64,000 nucleotides of DNA from Bacteroidota bacterium. GTDB lineage: Bacteria > Bacteroidota > Bacteroidia > B-17B0 > Aurantibacillaceae. This document shows positions 9,726 through 19,455 of this stretch, piece after piece. The position numbers and the translations under genes were made by a program. The notes under the pieces were generated by a model. It was not told the DNA's origin. It made no database searches and saw only the letters and a list, made by a program, of their open reading frames with translations. Numbering within the stretch: the stretch's first letter is position 1; each line of letters opens with the position of its first letter. Location: the NCBI GenBank assembly GCA_013697245.1, contig JACCXH010000067.1:62001-126000 (forward strand). The letters run 5' to 3'.

Positions 9726-9831
9726 GCCTTAAAAATACCATTTTTAAAGAAATGATTAACTTTAAGCTATTAAAGCCATTAACAGTTTTTGGCAAGGTAA
9801 TTGTGAATAGAACTTTATTAATACAAGAAAC

Positions 9832-12800
9832 ATGAAAAACAGATCGCTCATCACACTGGTTATTATTTTTTCTAACCTTTTCTTTTTCGGACAAAAGAAC
9901 ACCTATCATGTTCCGGGTACGCCCTGCGATGGCTGTGTATGGGCCGATCCCAACGCAGGTATTCAACAAAATGGCGCTAAGATTCTAGATGGAAACGGTG
10001 TTATTGCAACCAGTTATACGCAATCGGCCTGCGGTTTGGATTTTGTGCAGGTTAGTAACCCTTTATATAAAAGAGGTTTTAGTTTTCAGGTTGGCCTTAA
10101 CCAGCCTGCAGCTTTTGCTATTGCAGGTATTCCGGTTGGCGCGGTGATCCAAAAAGCGTTTTTATATGTTGGCGCATCCGGCAATTTAGGTTTGTTTAAT
10201 GCAAGTATTACGAATCCGCTTTCTACAACCGCCAGTTTTTCAATGGCACAAATTGGTTCACATATTGATAAATGCTGGGGCTATAGCGGAACGTATAACT
10301 ACAGGGCGGATGTAACTTCCATTATTGCCGGTAACGGTAATTATATTATTTCAGGTATCCCTGTTATGCCGCAGGTTCCGCCAAAAGATGCCGATGGGGC
10401 AACTTTATTTATCATTTATAGCGATGTCTCACAAAATTTTACAGGCAGCATTGTTATTGGCGATGGCGCACAAGTAGCTGCTCCCGGAACAATAAATAGT
10501 GTATTATCGGGTTTTAATGTTTGTGCAACACCTTCTGTATTCACTAATTTCATTTTGATCTCTGATCTTCAAAAAGTATTACCTACTGATATTAGATTAA
10601 ATAGTCTTGCTAATAATTTTAATTTACCAACTGCATCGCAGCAGGTTTGGAATTTTATTTCTGCACCTGGCGCACCGCCCTTTGTTGGCCAAACCACTGC
10701 AAATTACGGCGCATCAAATACCAGCGATTGTTTTAATTTAATTATGGCCGGTATGTATTTTCGCACATCCTGTTCGGTTTGCGGTATACTTACAATTCCC
10801 AATCAAACTATTTGCGCGGGTACCGGCGCCGGTTTTTCTGTGCCAAATAATTCTGTTTTAACTAATCCAACTTATTCTGTAAACCCGGGAGGTTTAACAA
10901 ACACAACAGGGCTTTTTAATGTTTCGCCACTTGTAACAACCACTTATACCACTTATGTAACAGGCCTTAATGCCAGCAGCACCATGGCTACCGAGACACA
11001 AACGTTTACGGTTTTTGTAAACCCTTCGCCTAATGCATCTCCAACCACCACGCAAACAAGTTGTACAAATACCGTAAATGCTTTTAATTTAGGGCTAACA
11101 TTTGTTCCTGCCTTACCTGTCCCAAGTTATACTATTAACTGGTCTACTCTACCAAATGGTGTTACAACTTCCACGCAAACATCTGCCACGGGCGGAATTG
11201 CGCCGGGTATTTATACGGCAACAATTACAACGGCAGGCGGCTGTTCAACAACGACAAGTTTTTCTATCAATTCGCTTCCTGCAATATCTGCATTTACATT
11301 TACACCAAGCGGCACAAGTTTTACCGTTACCTGTGCGCAACCAACAGTCGTAATAAATCTAAATCCTGCAAGTTATAATTACACATGGACCAATGGTTTT
11401 TCTGCGCCACAAAACGGACCCACAGGAAATTTTACTTCTTCTAATTTAGGAACCTGGTCTGTGACGGGTGTAAATCCAGTATCCGGATGTAGTAGCACTC
11501 AAACATTTGTTGTTACGCAAAATGTTAGTATCCCATCATCTACAGTTACACCTGTAGCACAAAATATTACCTGCCCTGTTGGATCGCCTGCAACATTTAC
11601 CGGAATTACAACTTCTTCTTTAACTAATGTAACTCACTCATGGTATTCGCCATTCTCTCCCGGAGCAGCTACTAATGGCGGAACGATCTCTATTTTTAAT
11701 TCGAGTGCACCGGGAACTTATACTTATTGCGTTACCGATAATGTAAGCGGTTGCAGTACTTGTAAAACGGTTACCATTACTTCTTCTTCCGGATTCCCAT
11801 CGTTTAATATTACAAGTCCACAACAATTTACTATTGGTTGTGGTACAACAAGTTTAGCAACCATCAATATTTCGAGTGTTACTACAAATCCGGTACCGGG
11901 TGGTCCTGTTTCGTATACTGTTTTACCTCCAACGTATGTTGGTCCAACGTATACAGTTGGTGGCTCTGCTACCTATACCGCAAACATCCCCGGTCAGTAC
12001 ACAGTAATTGTACATGATAATACAAATAACTGCGAAACAAAAATTCCTGTTTCAATTATTCAAAATACTTTTGGTCCACAGGTAACTGCTATTGCAAATC
12101 AACAAACTTTAACCTGTTATGTGCCAAGCACCTTATTGCAGGGGACAAGCACAAATACCAATGTATCTTTTAACTGGGGTTTTCCGGGACCTCCGGGCAA
12201 TGTACCAAATGATACATTAACCGTATTTACAAATACAGCTGCACCAAATAATACAATTGTTGCTACTTATACATTAACGGTAACTGATAATATTAATAAA
12301 TGTAAGAGTACCCAAACAATAACCATTTATCAAAATACTGCCAAACCAACCGCCATAATAACCGGAGGAAATTTTATTACTTGTGCTACTGAAACGGTTA
12401 ATTTTACCAATGCAAGTATCAGTAACATTCCTGCAACATTTTTCCCAACATTGCCGGTAATTGGTTATTCATGGTCAGGTCCATCACCACAACAAACGTT
12501 TACCAATACATCCACCTACATTGCTTTTACACCTGCAGGTGTGGCAAACCAGTATACGTTAGTAGTTAAAGATCTTAATAATGGATGTACGGCCGTAACA
12601 ACAAAAACATTGGGCGATAACAGGATCTATCCAAATGTTGGCCCTGCAACTTATACCTTTGATTGCGGAACGGTAGGTGCAAACATTTTCCCGGTAATTA
12701 CTGGCACAACAAGTGGTTTCTCTTATTATTGGACCTCTTTAGGTTCAGTAACTACAGCGTCTTTCAGTTCTTTTACCAATTCAATGGTAACCGTAAATCT

Positions 12801-13437
12801 TGCCGGCTCTTATGCCGTATCGGTTACAAATACATTGAATGGTTGTACTAATAATGCAGTTATAACAGTTGTGAATGGCGCCTTAACGGGAGATTTTTCA
12901 GCGAGCTCAATTACAGGTTACGCACCATTAACTGTAAACTTTACAAACCTAACCGCATCCAGCTCAACAGCAACCGGCACGTCCAGTATTACTTCGGTAT
13001 GGAGTTTCGGAAATGGGTACAGCCAGGTTACAACTTCATCCACCATTTCGCCGGTAACAACTTATAGCAATGCCGGAACTTATACTGTTACCATGTATGT
13101 AAGCAAAGGCACTTGTATCGATACAGTTGTAAAGATCATTAATGTGGAGTTACCATCTAAGTTGGAAGTTCCCAATGTATTTACACCAAATGGGGATGGT
13201 AGTAATGATGTGTTCTTCTTAAAAGTGACCAATGTTTCTGAGATCCATGCTTTGATATATGACCGTTGGGGAAATAAGGTTTTTGAAAGTAACAGCAATA
13301 CCGGCAATATTGAGTGGGATGGCAAGAACATGTCCGGAAAAGAGGTATCTGCCGGAACTTATTTTTACATTATTACCGGCACCGGAAAAGATGGTAAAGA
13401 CTATAGTCAAAAAGGAAATGTGAGTATCTACCGCTAA
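9832..13437 (+). CDS. Large secreted T9SS type B cargo protein with Ig-like repeats and PKD domain
   Basis: A 1201-residue secreted protein. Residues 1-20 form a signal peptide (MKNRSLITLVIIFSNLFFFG). About residues 25-310 form a Cys-containing N-terminal domain (CDGCVWADPNAG, AFLYVGASG, FIIYSDVSQNFTG) that I do not recognise firmly. Then come Ig-like Ser/Thr-rich repeats, the later ones about 90-100 residues each and opening with QN-x(3)-P (VTQNVSIP, IIQNTFGP, IYQNTAKP). A PKD domain follows (GDFSASSITGYAPLTVNF to YTVTMYVSKG), then the CHU_C sorting domain: PNVFTPNGDGSNDVF, IYDRWGNKVFES, WDGKN and SAGTYFYII. It would be exported by T9SS and retained on or shed from the surface. An adhesin or matrix role is inference. 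No gene partner is adjacent. Confidence 0.88.
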   Translation: MKNRSLITLVIIFSNLFFFGQKNTYHVPGTPCDGCVWADPNAGIQQNGAKILDGNGVIATSYTQSACGLDFVQVSNPLYKRGFSFQVGLNQPAAFAIAGIPVGAVIQKAFLYVGASGNLGLFNASITNPLSTTASFSMAQIGSHIDKCWGYSGTYNYRADVTSIIAGNGNYIISGIPVMPQVPPKDADGATLFIIYSDVSQNFTGSIVIGDGAQVAAPGTINSVLSGFNVCATPSVFTNFILISDLQKVLPTDIRLNSLANNFNLPTASQQVWNFISAPGAPPFVGQTTANYGASNTSDCFNLIMAGMYFRTSCSVCGILTIPNQTICAGTGAGFSVPNNSVLTNPTYSVNPGGLTNTTGLFNVSPLVTTTYTTYVTGLNASSTMATETQTFTVFVNPSPNASPTTTQTSCTNTVNAFNLGLTFVPALPVPSYTINWSTLPNGVTTSTQTSATGGIAPGIYTATITTAGGCSTTTSFSINSLPAISAFTFTPSGTSFTVTCAQPTVVINLNPASYNYTWTNGFSAPQNGPTGNFTSSNLGTWSVTGVNPVSGCSSTQTFVVTQNVSIPSSTVTPVAQNITCPVGSPATFTGITTSSLTNVTHSWYSPFSPGAATNGGTISIFNSSAPGTYTYCVTDNVSGCSTCKTVTITSSSGFPSFNITSPQQFTIGCGTTSLATINISSVTTNPVPGGPVSYTVLPPTYVGPTYTVGGSATYTANIPGQYTVIVHDNTNNCETKIPVSIIQNTFGPQVTAIANQQTLTCYVPSTLLQGTSTNTNVSFNWGFPGPPGNVPNDTLTVFTNTAAPNNTIVATYTLTVTDNINKCKSTQTITIYQNTAKPTAIITGGNFITCATETVNFTNASISNIPATFFPTLPVIGYSWSGPSPQQTFTNTSTYIAFTPAGVANQYTLVVKDLNNGCTAVTTKTLGDNRIYPNVGPATYTFDCGTVGANIFPVITGTTSGFSYYWTSLGSVTTASFSSFTNSMVTVNLAGSYAVSVTNTLNGCTNNAVITVVNGALTGDFSASSITGYAPLTVNFTNLTASSSTATGTSSITSVWSFGNGYSQVTTSSTISPVTTYSNAGTYTVTMYVSKGTCIDTVVKIINVELPSKLEVPNVFTPNGDGSNDVFFLKVTNVSEIHALIYDRWGNKVFESNSNTGNIEWDGKNMSGKEVSAGTYFYIITGTGKDGKDYSQKGNVSIYR

Positions 13438-13482
13438 ATTAAATTTTTGAAATTATATCCTGTATTGATTAGTACTAAATGC

Positions 13483-13490
13483 TATTTTTG
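13483..13490 (+). promoter_or_regulatory. Bacteroidota -7 box TATTTTTG close to a GTG start
   Basis: The sequence matches TAnnTTTG exactly and ends 5 bases before the GTG start of the TPR membrane protein. The nearest TTG (13465) is only 15 bases upstream, shorter than the usual 19-21. If used, the transcript would be leaderless or nearly so. Confidence 0.5.
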
Positions 13491-13495
13491 TAATA

Positions 13496-15322
13496 GTGTT
13501 TAGCAAGCTCCAAAAAATAATCAGTCAGAACCTTATCCTAACCATTGCGTTACTTGTAACCCTAATTGTTTATTACAAATTTTTATTTTTTGGTCATATT
13601 AGTTGGGATGATCCCGAAATGGTTTTTAAAAATAAATATGTTAGGAATTTTGATATCAAAGAACTTTTCACAAACCACTTTGTTGGAAATTATATTCCTA
13701 TAACCATGCTTGCGCACGCCCTTGGCTGGTTGCTTTTTGAAAACAACAATGGCGGGCATCATTTGATAAATCTTTTATTTCATTTAATTAATGGCATTTT
13801 AATTTACCGGCTAAGCAAACGTTTATTTAAAAATGATCTTATTGCCAATATTGCCGCAGTTATTTTTTTATTGCACCCCATCCAGGTTGAATCTGTTGGC
13901 TGGATAAGCGAATTAAAGAATATCCTATCAACCACATTTTACCTGGCAGCAATTTTATATTATTTAAATTATACAGAGCTTTCCAAAAAGCGCGACTACG
14001 TTTTATGCTTGTTACTGTTCGTATTGGGTTGTTTAAGCAAGTCATCAGTGGTGGTTTTTCCAATTGCTTTAATTTGTATAGATATTTTAATTCAAAAAAA
14101 TATCTCGCTTAAATTTAATATAAATAAAATACCATTTATTCTTTTAGCAGTTCTGTTTGGTATCATTAATATTAAAACACAAACAGCCGATCTTTTTATT
14201 AATCATTCACATGAGTTTCCTTTTTATCAAAGGATTGCATTTGCAGGATTTGCATTACTTAAATACCTCGTTCTGTTTTTATTGCCTCTTAATTTAAGTG
14301 TTATTTATCCTTATCCCGAAATTACCACGCCGGTTATGGTGGTTGGTTTTTTGGGGTGTTTAATTATCCTTGCACTCCTTCTTTTTTTTATCAAACAAAA
14401 AAAATATCAATCGTTGGCTGTTGTGCTTTTTATTTTAGCAAATTTAATTTTGGTGTTACAGTTCCTTCCTTTTGGCGAAGTGCTTTATGCCGATCGTTAC
14501 ATGTATGTGCCGCTAATTGGTTTTGCCTGGTTGCTGGGTTTACTATTTTCAAAATTAAAAATTCAGTCCTTTGTAGTTGCATTAATTTTTATGTTCCTTT
14601 TTTCTGTTTTTTCTTTTGCGCGAAGCGGTGATTGGAAAAGCGCATTGAACTTGTATGAGGACATCAATAAAAAGTATCCAAACCAATTTATTGTTTTAAA
14701 CAGTACAGGAGTTGAAAGCATGTTCTTAAATGAAGACAACAAAGCCCTCGACTATTTAAACAAAGCGGTTTTTGTTGCGCCAAGAAATTACAAAGGGTTT
14801 TACAACCGCGGTTTACTATATTTAAAAAATAATAAGCCCGAAGATGCCATTAAAAGTTTTAACCAGGCCCTTGAACTGTACCAATATCAAAAAGCCTATG
14901 TTGGCCGGGCCACAGCTTATTATATGATGGGCGACCTACCAAAAGCAATTAACGATGCCAACTATGTTTTAAAACAAGAAACCACAAATGCAAAAGCACA
15001 TTTTGTTTTAGGTAATTGTTATAACGATCTTAATCGCTTGGAGGATGCCATGGGCGAATACAATAAATGTATAGAATTGGATAATAACGAAGCTGATTTT
15101 TATTTTAAACGCGCCATTGTTTACGGTAAAAAACAGGATTTTAATTCTTGCATTAATGAAATAAATACCTGTCTGCAACTAAACCCTAATTATTACGAAG
15201 CTTATTATTGGCGGGGTGTTGCCAAAGTTAATTTAAAACAAAGTGCCTGCGAGGACTTTAAGATCGCTGCGCAAAAAAATTACGAACCGGCCATTGCTGC
15301 CTTTAATAGATTTTGCAGATGA
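13496..15322 (+). CDS. Multi-pass membrane protein with C-terminal TPRs (TMTC/PMT-like)
   Basis: A 608-residue protein. About residues 15-380 hold ten or so membrane helices; the rest is soluble with about six TPR units (for example NYKGFYNRGLLYLKNNKPEDAIKSFNQAL). The first extracytoplasmic loop has HISWDDPEMV, an acidic motif in the place of the GT-C glycosyltransferase catalytic site. The later HPIQVESVGWISELKNILS segment is characteristic of TMTC-like and bacterial relatives of O-mannosyltransferases. A role in protein or envelope glycosylation using a lipid-linked sugar is inferred. The start is GTG at 13496. The stop overlaps the amidase ATG (ATGA), so the two genes are coupled. Confidence 0.75.
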   Translation: MFSKLQKIISQNLILTIALLVTLIVYYKFLFFGHISWDDPEMVFKNKYVRNFDIKELFTNHFVGNYIPITMLAHALGWLLFENNNGGHHLINLLFHLINGILIYRLSKRLFKNDLIANIAAVIFLLHPIQVESVGWISELKNILSTTFYLAAILYYLNYTELSKKRDYVLCLLLFVLGCLSKSSVVVFPIALICIDILIQKNISLKFNINKIPFILLAVLFGIINIKTQTADLFINHSHEFPFYQRIAFAGFALLKYLVLFLLPLNLSVIYPYPEITTPVMVVGFLGCLIILALLLFFIKQKKYQSLAVVLFILANLILVLQFLPFGEVLYADRYMYVPLIGFAWLLGLLFSKLKIQSFVVALIFMFLFSVFSFARSGDWKSALNLYEDINKKYPNQFIVLNSTGVESMFLNEDNKALDYLNKAVFVAPRNYKGFYNRGLLYLKNNKPEDAIKSFNQALELYQYQKAYVGRATAYYMMGDLPKAINDANYVLKQETTNAKAHFVLGNCYNDLNRLEDAMGEYNKCIELDNNEADFYFKRAIVYGKKQDFNSCINEINTCLQLNPNYYEAYYWRGVAKVNLKQSACEDFKIAAQKNYEPAIAAFNRFCR

Positions 15323-16098
15323 AAGTAACAATTATACAAACCAATTTATTTTGGGAAGACAGGGAAAAGAACCTGGCACATTTTGATGCATTGATAAATA
15401 AAATTACCGAGCCAACAGATCTTATTCTTTTACCCGAAATGTTTACTACCGGTTTTAGCATGGATCCTTTAAAGGTAGCAGAAGAACACAAGACTGTTAC
15501 CTATAACTGGCTGCTAAAAAAGGCAAAAGAAAAAAATGTGATTGTTGCCGGAAGCGTTGCTGTAAAAGAAGGTAGCAAATTTTATAACCGTTTGCACTGG
15601 GCCGAGCCGAATGGTAATTGTAGTTTTTATGATAAGCGTCATTTATTTCGCATGGCTACCGAAGATGAAAAATATACTGCCGGTAAAGAAAAATTAATCA
15701 AACAAATTGGCGATTGGAAAATTATGTCCTTAGTGTGTTACGATCTTCGTTTCCCTGTGTGGAGTAGAAACTTTAAAGATCAAAAACCGCAGTACGATGT
15801 TCTAGTTTATGTTGCTAACTGGCCTGAAGTTCGTGTTTACCCATGGCGACAATTATTAATTGCCCGTGCTATTGAAAACCAATGTTATGTTATCGGCTTA
15901 AATAGAATTGGCAAAGACGGTAACGATTATAATTATTCAGGCGAGAGTTTAGTAATAAATCCTCGTGGCGAAATAATAAACAAACCAAAAACGAATGAAG
16001 AAAGCATTGAAACTTTAACTTTAGATAAAACTTACCTGGATGAATTCAGGAAGATCTTTCCGGTTGGTTTAGATGCGGATAATTTTAGAATTATATAA
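15319..16098 (+). CDS. Omega-amidase, YafV-like (nitrilase superfamily)
   Basis: A 260-residue carbon-nitrogen hydrolase. The catalytic triad is visible as E40 (ILLPEMF), K106 (FYDKRHLF) and C140 (SLVCYDLRFPVWSRN). The layout and the motif NRIGKDGNDYNYSGESLVINPRGE are those of the YafV/omega-amidase branch, which deaminates alpha-ketoglutaramate or alpha-ketosuccinamate, a metabolite-repair function. The ATG at 15319 overlaps the upstream stop as ATGA. A TTG six bases earlier (15313) would add only two residues, and I prefer the ATG. Confidence 0.88.
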   Translation: MKVTIIQTNLFWEDREKNLAHFDALINKITEPTDLILLPEMFTTGFSMDPLKVAEEHKTVTYNWLLKKAKEKNVIVAGSVAVKEGSKFYNRLHWAEPNGNCSFYDKRHLFRMATEDEKYTAGKEKLIKQIGDWKIMSLVCYDLRFPVWSRNFKDQKPQYDVLVYVANWPEVRVYPWRQLLIARAIENQCYVIGLNRIGKDGNDYNYSGESLVINPRGEIINKPKTNEESIETLTLDKTYLDEFRKIFPVGLDADNFRII

Positions 16099-16115
16099 CA
16101 TTTAAAATAAAAAGA

Positions 16116-18128
16116 TTGAAATTAAAAAAAATATTCATTGCCTTAGTATTCGTTTTGTGCTGTAACCTTATTAAAGCGCAGTTAAACAGCATACTTGCTG
16201 ATAGTTTAACATTAAAACTTAAAACTTTAAACTTCGATACAAATCGAATTAAATGTTTGAACGAACTGGCTTTCACAATTAAATATTCTGACCCTGAATT
16301 GGCTGAAAAATATTGCAACGAAGTACTGTTATTAGGGGAAAAATTAAAATTTTACAGAGGCTTAGCGTTTGCAAACAAAACAAAAGGAATTCTACTTGAT
16401 GAAGAAGGCAATTATCCTGAATCGATAAATGCCTATATGCGATCTCTTGCTTTTTCTCAAAAAATAAATGATAAAATAGGTATTGCAAGAACAGAAGCAA
16501 ACATTGGTATTGTATTAAGAAAGCTTAAAAAAAATAGAGAAGCGATAGACTATTTTAAAAGATCGCATTTGTTTTTCGTAAACAAATATCCTATTTATGA
16601 AATGACCATTCAAATGAATATTGGAATTTGCTATATGAATTTGAAAAATGCGGATAGCGCTCTTTTTTATACAAAAAACGCACACAACATAATGCTCACA
16701 AATAATTTAAATGATCCTAAAGTTTATGGAAACCTTGGGCTAGCTTATTCGATGAAAAAAGACCATAAGCAAGCCGAAGTGCTAATAAAAAAGTGCCTCG
16801 AAATGGAAAAAAGCATGGGTAAAGACCCCAGTTCTATTGCCGTTTGGTGCGAAAATTTAGCACAAATGTATATTTACGCAAATAAACGAGATGAGGCAAT
16901 TAAATTATTACAGGAAGCAATATCATTATTTGGCGAAAACAAATATATATATGAAGCAACGTTTACCTATGGCCTTATTGTGGAAGCATATGAAAAGAAT
17001 AATGACACTAAAAATGCACTAAAATACCATAAAATATTATCGCAAATAAAAGATTCCATTTATAACTCAGAAAATTCGAAACAAATAAATGAAGTGAAAG
17101 AAAAATATGAAACAGAAAAAAAAGAAACTGAAATAAAACTTTTGACCGCTGATAAAGCCACACAGGAGCAAACGCTTAAAAAAAACAAAGCCATTATTTA
17201 TTCAGGAACCGTTCTCACAATATTATTGATCATATTCGCCATATTTATTTTTAGAAATAACCGTCAGAAAAGAAAAATAAATAATGAACTTATTTCAAAA
17301 AACTCTCTTATTGAAAGTCAGAAAAAAGAAGTAGAGGCACAAAAAGAGATCGTTGAAGAAAAGCAAAAAGAAATTTTGGATAGCATTAGTTATGCAAAAA
17401 GACTTCAACAAGCTATTTTACCGCCAGATAATTTTATCAAGAATTATTTACCTCACTCGTTCATTTATTATCAACCTAAAGATATTGTTGCTGGAGACTT
17501 TTATTGGACAGAAACTGTTAGCGATAAAATTTTAATTGCTGTTGCAGATTGTACCGGTCATGGTGTTCCAGGAGCTATGGTTTCTGTTGTATGTAGCAAT
17601 GCTTTAAATCGTACTGTAAAAGAATTTAAGATAACTGAACCTGGAAAAATTTTAGATAAAGTGCGCGAATTGGTTATTGAAACATTTGAAAAAAGCGAAA
17701 GTGAGGTAAAAGACGGTATGGATATTTCTCTAATTTCGATTGATAAAAATACTTCTTCTAATAAGAAAATAACCGCTCAATGGGCGGGCGCAAATAATCC
17801 GCTTTGGTATTTTAGTGATTCTGAAATGAAAGAAATAAAAGCAAACAAACAACCCATTGGGAAAACAGATATCGTAAACCCTTTTACCACACATTCACTT
17901 TCTCTAAAGTCGGGTGATAAAATTTATTTATTTACTGATGGTTATGCCGATCAATTTGGTGGAGAAAAAGGAAAAAAATTCAAATACAAACAGCTTCAGA
18001 ACCTATTGGCTCAAAACAACACCAGAACTGCCGAAGAGCTTAAAGAAATTTTAAAGAGCAGTTTCGACAATTGGCGAGGAACACTTGAACAGGTAGACGA
18101 TGTTTGTATCTTAGGTATTGAAGTTTAA
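16116..18128 (+). CDS. TPR sensor with SpoIIE/PP2C-type phosphatase domain
   Basis: A 670-residue membrane protein. A signal peptide occupies residues 1-22 (MKLKKIFIALVFVLCCNLIKAQ), periplasmic TPRs about 40-320, a transmembrane helix about 361-380 (IIYSGTVLTILLIIFAIFIF), and a coiled coil about 385-430. The linker helix KEILDSISYAKRLQQAILP leads into a PP2C-like SpoIIE domain (about 450-670). Metal-binding motifs are intact: GDFYW (460), ADCTGHG (477), FTDG (606) and VDDV (660). Family knowledge says such proteins dephosphorylate a Ser/Thr-phosphorylated partner, often an anti-sigma-factor antagonist, in response to a periplasmic signal. It starts with TTG at 16116, which gives a complete signal peptide. 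The last 4 bases overlap the convergent SDR gene. It is the intact relative of the three truncated proteins at 58847-63303. Confidence 0.88.
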   Translation: MKLKKIFIALVFVLCCNLIKAQLNSILADSLTLKLKTLNFDTNRIKCLNELAFTIKYSDPELAEKYCNEVLLLGEKLKFYRGLAFANKTKGILLDEEGNYPESINAYMRSLAFSQKINDKIGIARTEANIGIVLRKLKKNREAIDYFKRSHLFFVNKYPIYEMTIQMNIGICYMNLKNADSALFYTKNAHNIMLTNNLNDPKVYGNLGLAYSMKKDHKQAEVLIKKCLEMEKSMGKDPSSIAVWCENLAQMYIYANKRDEAIKLLQEAISLFGENKYIYEATFTYGLIVEAYEKNNDTKNALKYHKILSQIKDSIYNSENSKQINEVKEKYETEKKETEIKLLTADKATQEQTLKKNKAIIYSGTVLTILLIIFAIFIFRNNRQKRKINNELISKNSLIESQKKEVEAQKEIVEEKQKEILDSISYAKRLQQAILPPDNFIKNYLPHSFIYYQPKDIVAGDFYWTETVSDKILIAVADCTGHGVPGAMVSVVCSNALNRTVKEFKITEPGKILDKVRELVIETFEKSESEVKDGMDISLISIDKNTSSNKKITAQWAGANNPLWYFSDSEMKEIKANKQPIGKTDIVNPFTTHSLSLKSGDKIYLFTDGYADQFGGEKGKKFKYKQLQNLLAQNNTRTAEELKEILKSSFDNWRGTLEQVDDVCILGIEV

Positions 18129-18889
18129 ACATTTATCCCGCCACTCACTTCTATACGTTGTCCATTTATCCATTTCGCATCTTCTGAACATAAAAAAGCA
18201 ACAACGCTTCCAATATCATCTGCCTGGCCAACTCTACCTAAGGGTGACATATTACTTAGTGCAGTTTTTAATTGTGCATTCGAACGAATAGCTGCATTAT
18301 TAAAATCAGTTTCTATTGGTCCCGGCGCAACAACGTTCGCGCAAATTCCTCTTGCACCTAATTCTTTTGCTAAGTATTTTGTAAACACTTCTATTCCACC
18401 TTTCATAGAAGCATAAATAGAATATCCAGGGTTAGCAAAACGTGTAGTGCCAGTAGAAAGATTGATGATTCTGCCACCGTCATTTAAAATTGCTAAACTT
18501 TTTTGCGTTAAAAAATAAACACCTTTAAAATGTACATTTAAAAATTCATCAAAATCTTTTTCAGTTGCAGTTGTAAATGGTATACTGCCACCCATGCCGG
18601 CATTATTAATTAAAAAGTCAAATTTATCTGTATTGAATTTCTCTTTTAATAAAGTACTTAATGACGCAATAAATTTATCCAAGCCTGAAAACTCTTTTAA
18701 TTCCAATTGTAAAGCCGCACATTTTCCGCCGGCTTCTTCCACTAATTTAATCGTGTTATCTGCTTCTGTTTTGTTTCCTGCATACGTAATAATTACGTTA
18801 TGCCCTTTTTTAGCAAGGCTTATGGCCATATCCCTACCTAATCCACGGCTTCCGCCGGTAACTACTGCAATTTTTTTAGTGTTTTCCAT
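18125..18889 (-). CDS. Short-chain dehydrogenase/reductase, 3-oxoacyl-ACP reductase-like
   Basis: A 254-residue classical SDR: TGGSRGLGRDMA cofactor motif (residues 11-22), INNAGMGG (about 93-100), catalytic Ser in NLSTGTTRF and Y-x3-K in YASMKGG. The C-terminus ends INGQRIEVSGGINV, typical of FabG-like enzymes. The presence of a proline- and alanine-rich VVAPGPIETD loop fits this group. Substrate is unknown; a stand-alone SDR beside an AraC regulator usually serves stress or xenobiotic metabolism rather than core fatty acid synthesis. It is convergent with the phosphatase gene, sharing 4 bases. Upstream lies a -7 box and a perfect palindrome. Confidence 0.87.
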   Translation of the reverse strand: MENTKKIAVVTGGSRGLGRDMAISLAKKGHNVIITYAGNKTEADNTIKLVEEAGGKCAALQLELKEFSGLDKFIASLSTLLKEKFNTDKFDFLINNAGMGGSIPFTTATEKDFDEFLNVHFKGVYFLTQKSLAILNDGGRIINLSTGTTRFANPGYSIYASMKGGIEVFTKYLAKELGARGICANVVAPGPIETDFNNAAIRSNAQLKTALSNMSPLGRVGQADDIGSVVAFLCSEDAKWINGQRIEVSGGINV

Positions 18890-18908
18890 AGTATTCGTTT
18901 TTTTAATA

Positions 18909-18930
18909 CAAATGTATAGACTAATTAGTC
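18909..18930 (-). promoter_or_regulatory. -7 box (TACATTTG) and perfect 12-bp palindrome upstream of the SDR gene
   Basis: On the minus strand TACATTTG (18916-18909) matches TAnnTTTG and lies 19 bases from the ATG. Immediately upstream is GACTAATTAGTC (18919-18930), a perfect palindrome between the -7 and -33 regions, where a repressor or activator dimer could bind. Confidence 0.5.
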
Positions 18931-18969
18931 CTAAAAATGGTGATACATACAGAATAAATGGTGAGAGCT

Positions 18970-19362
18970 TCAGATTTTGTAATTTTCTTCGCGAAATTGT
19001 TTTGGCGTCATGCCCACAAAATGCTTAAAGAATTTAGTAAAGTTAGAGGGATCGTAGGTTAACTGAACAGCAATATTTTTTATAGGCGCACGGCTTTCTA
19101 AAAGCATTTCTTTAGATACTTTTACCAAACGTTCTTCAAACAAACTACAGCTCGATCGGCCCGTAACTTCTTTAACAGTATTACTTAAATGTACAGGGTG
19201 AATATGCATCATACCTGCAAACTCAGCTATTTCCAAAACACGGTCTTCTGTACCCTTCTTTAATGCAGCCACATAATTATCCAAATTTTGTATATAATGG
19301 CTTACTATCTCCTTCTGACGAAGAGATACAGCCTTTTTCTCTTTAATAATAACTTCTTGCAT
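18970..19362 (-). CDS. AraC-family transcriptional regulator (HTH domain only)
   Basis: A 130-residue protein that is almost entirely an AraC/XylS double helix-turn-helix. HTH1 is around VLEIAEFAGMMHIHPVHLSNTVKEV and HTH2 around IKNIAVQLTYDPSNFTKFFKHFVGMTPKQFRE. The final motif is the hallmark of the family. There is no ligand-binding domain, so it may act without an effector or with a partner protein. It lies about 80 bases upstream of the SDR gene on the same strand; regulation of that gene is a reasonable inference. Confidence 0.85.
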   Translation of the reverse strand: MQEVIIKEKKAVSLRQKEIVSHYIQNLDNYVAALKKGTEDRVLEIAEFAGMMHIHPVHLSNTVKEVTGRSSCSLFEERLVKVSKEMLLESRAPIKNIAVQLTYDPSNFTKFFKHFVGMTPKQFREENYKI

Positions 19363-19455
19363 ATTAATATCATAAAATTAAACAAAAATTAATACAAGAT
19401 GCTGGATCTTTTCCTTAAATTTAAAATTATATACTACTTCTATACTCTTTTGGTG

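Noticed and set aside
18594-19028. 144-codon plus-strand frame across the SDR/AraC region
   Set aside because: It runs antisense through the SDR gene, its promoter and the AraC gene, all of which have clear family motifs.
19399-19455. Upstream start for the M48 peptidase
   Set aside because: It would place about 19 residues in front of a normal signal peptide; the ATG at 19456 is the better start.
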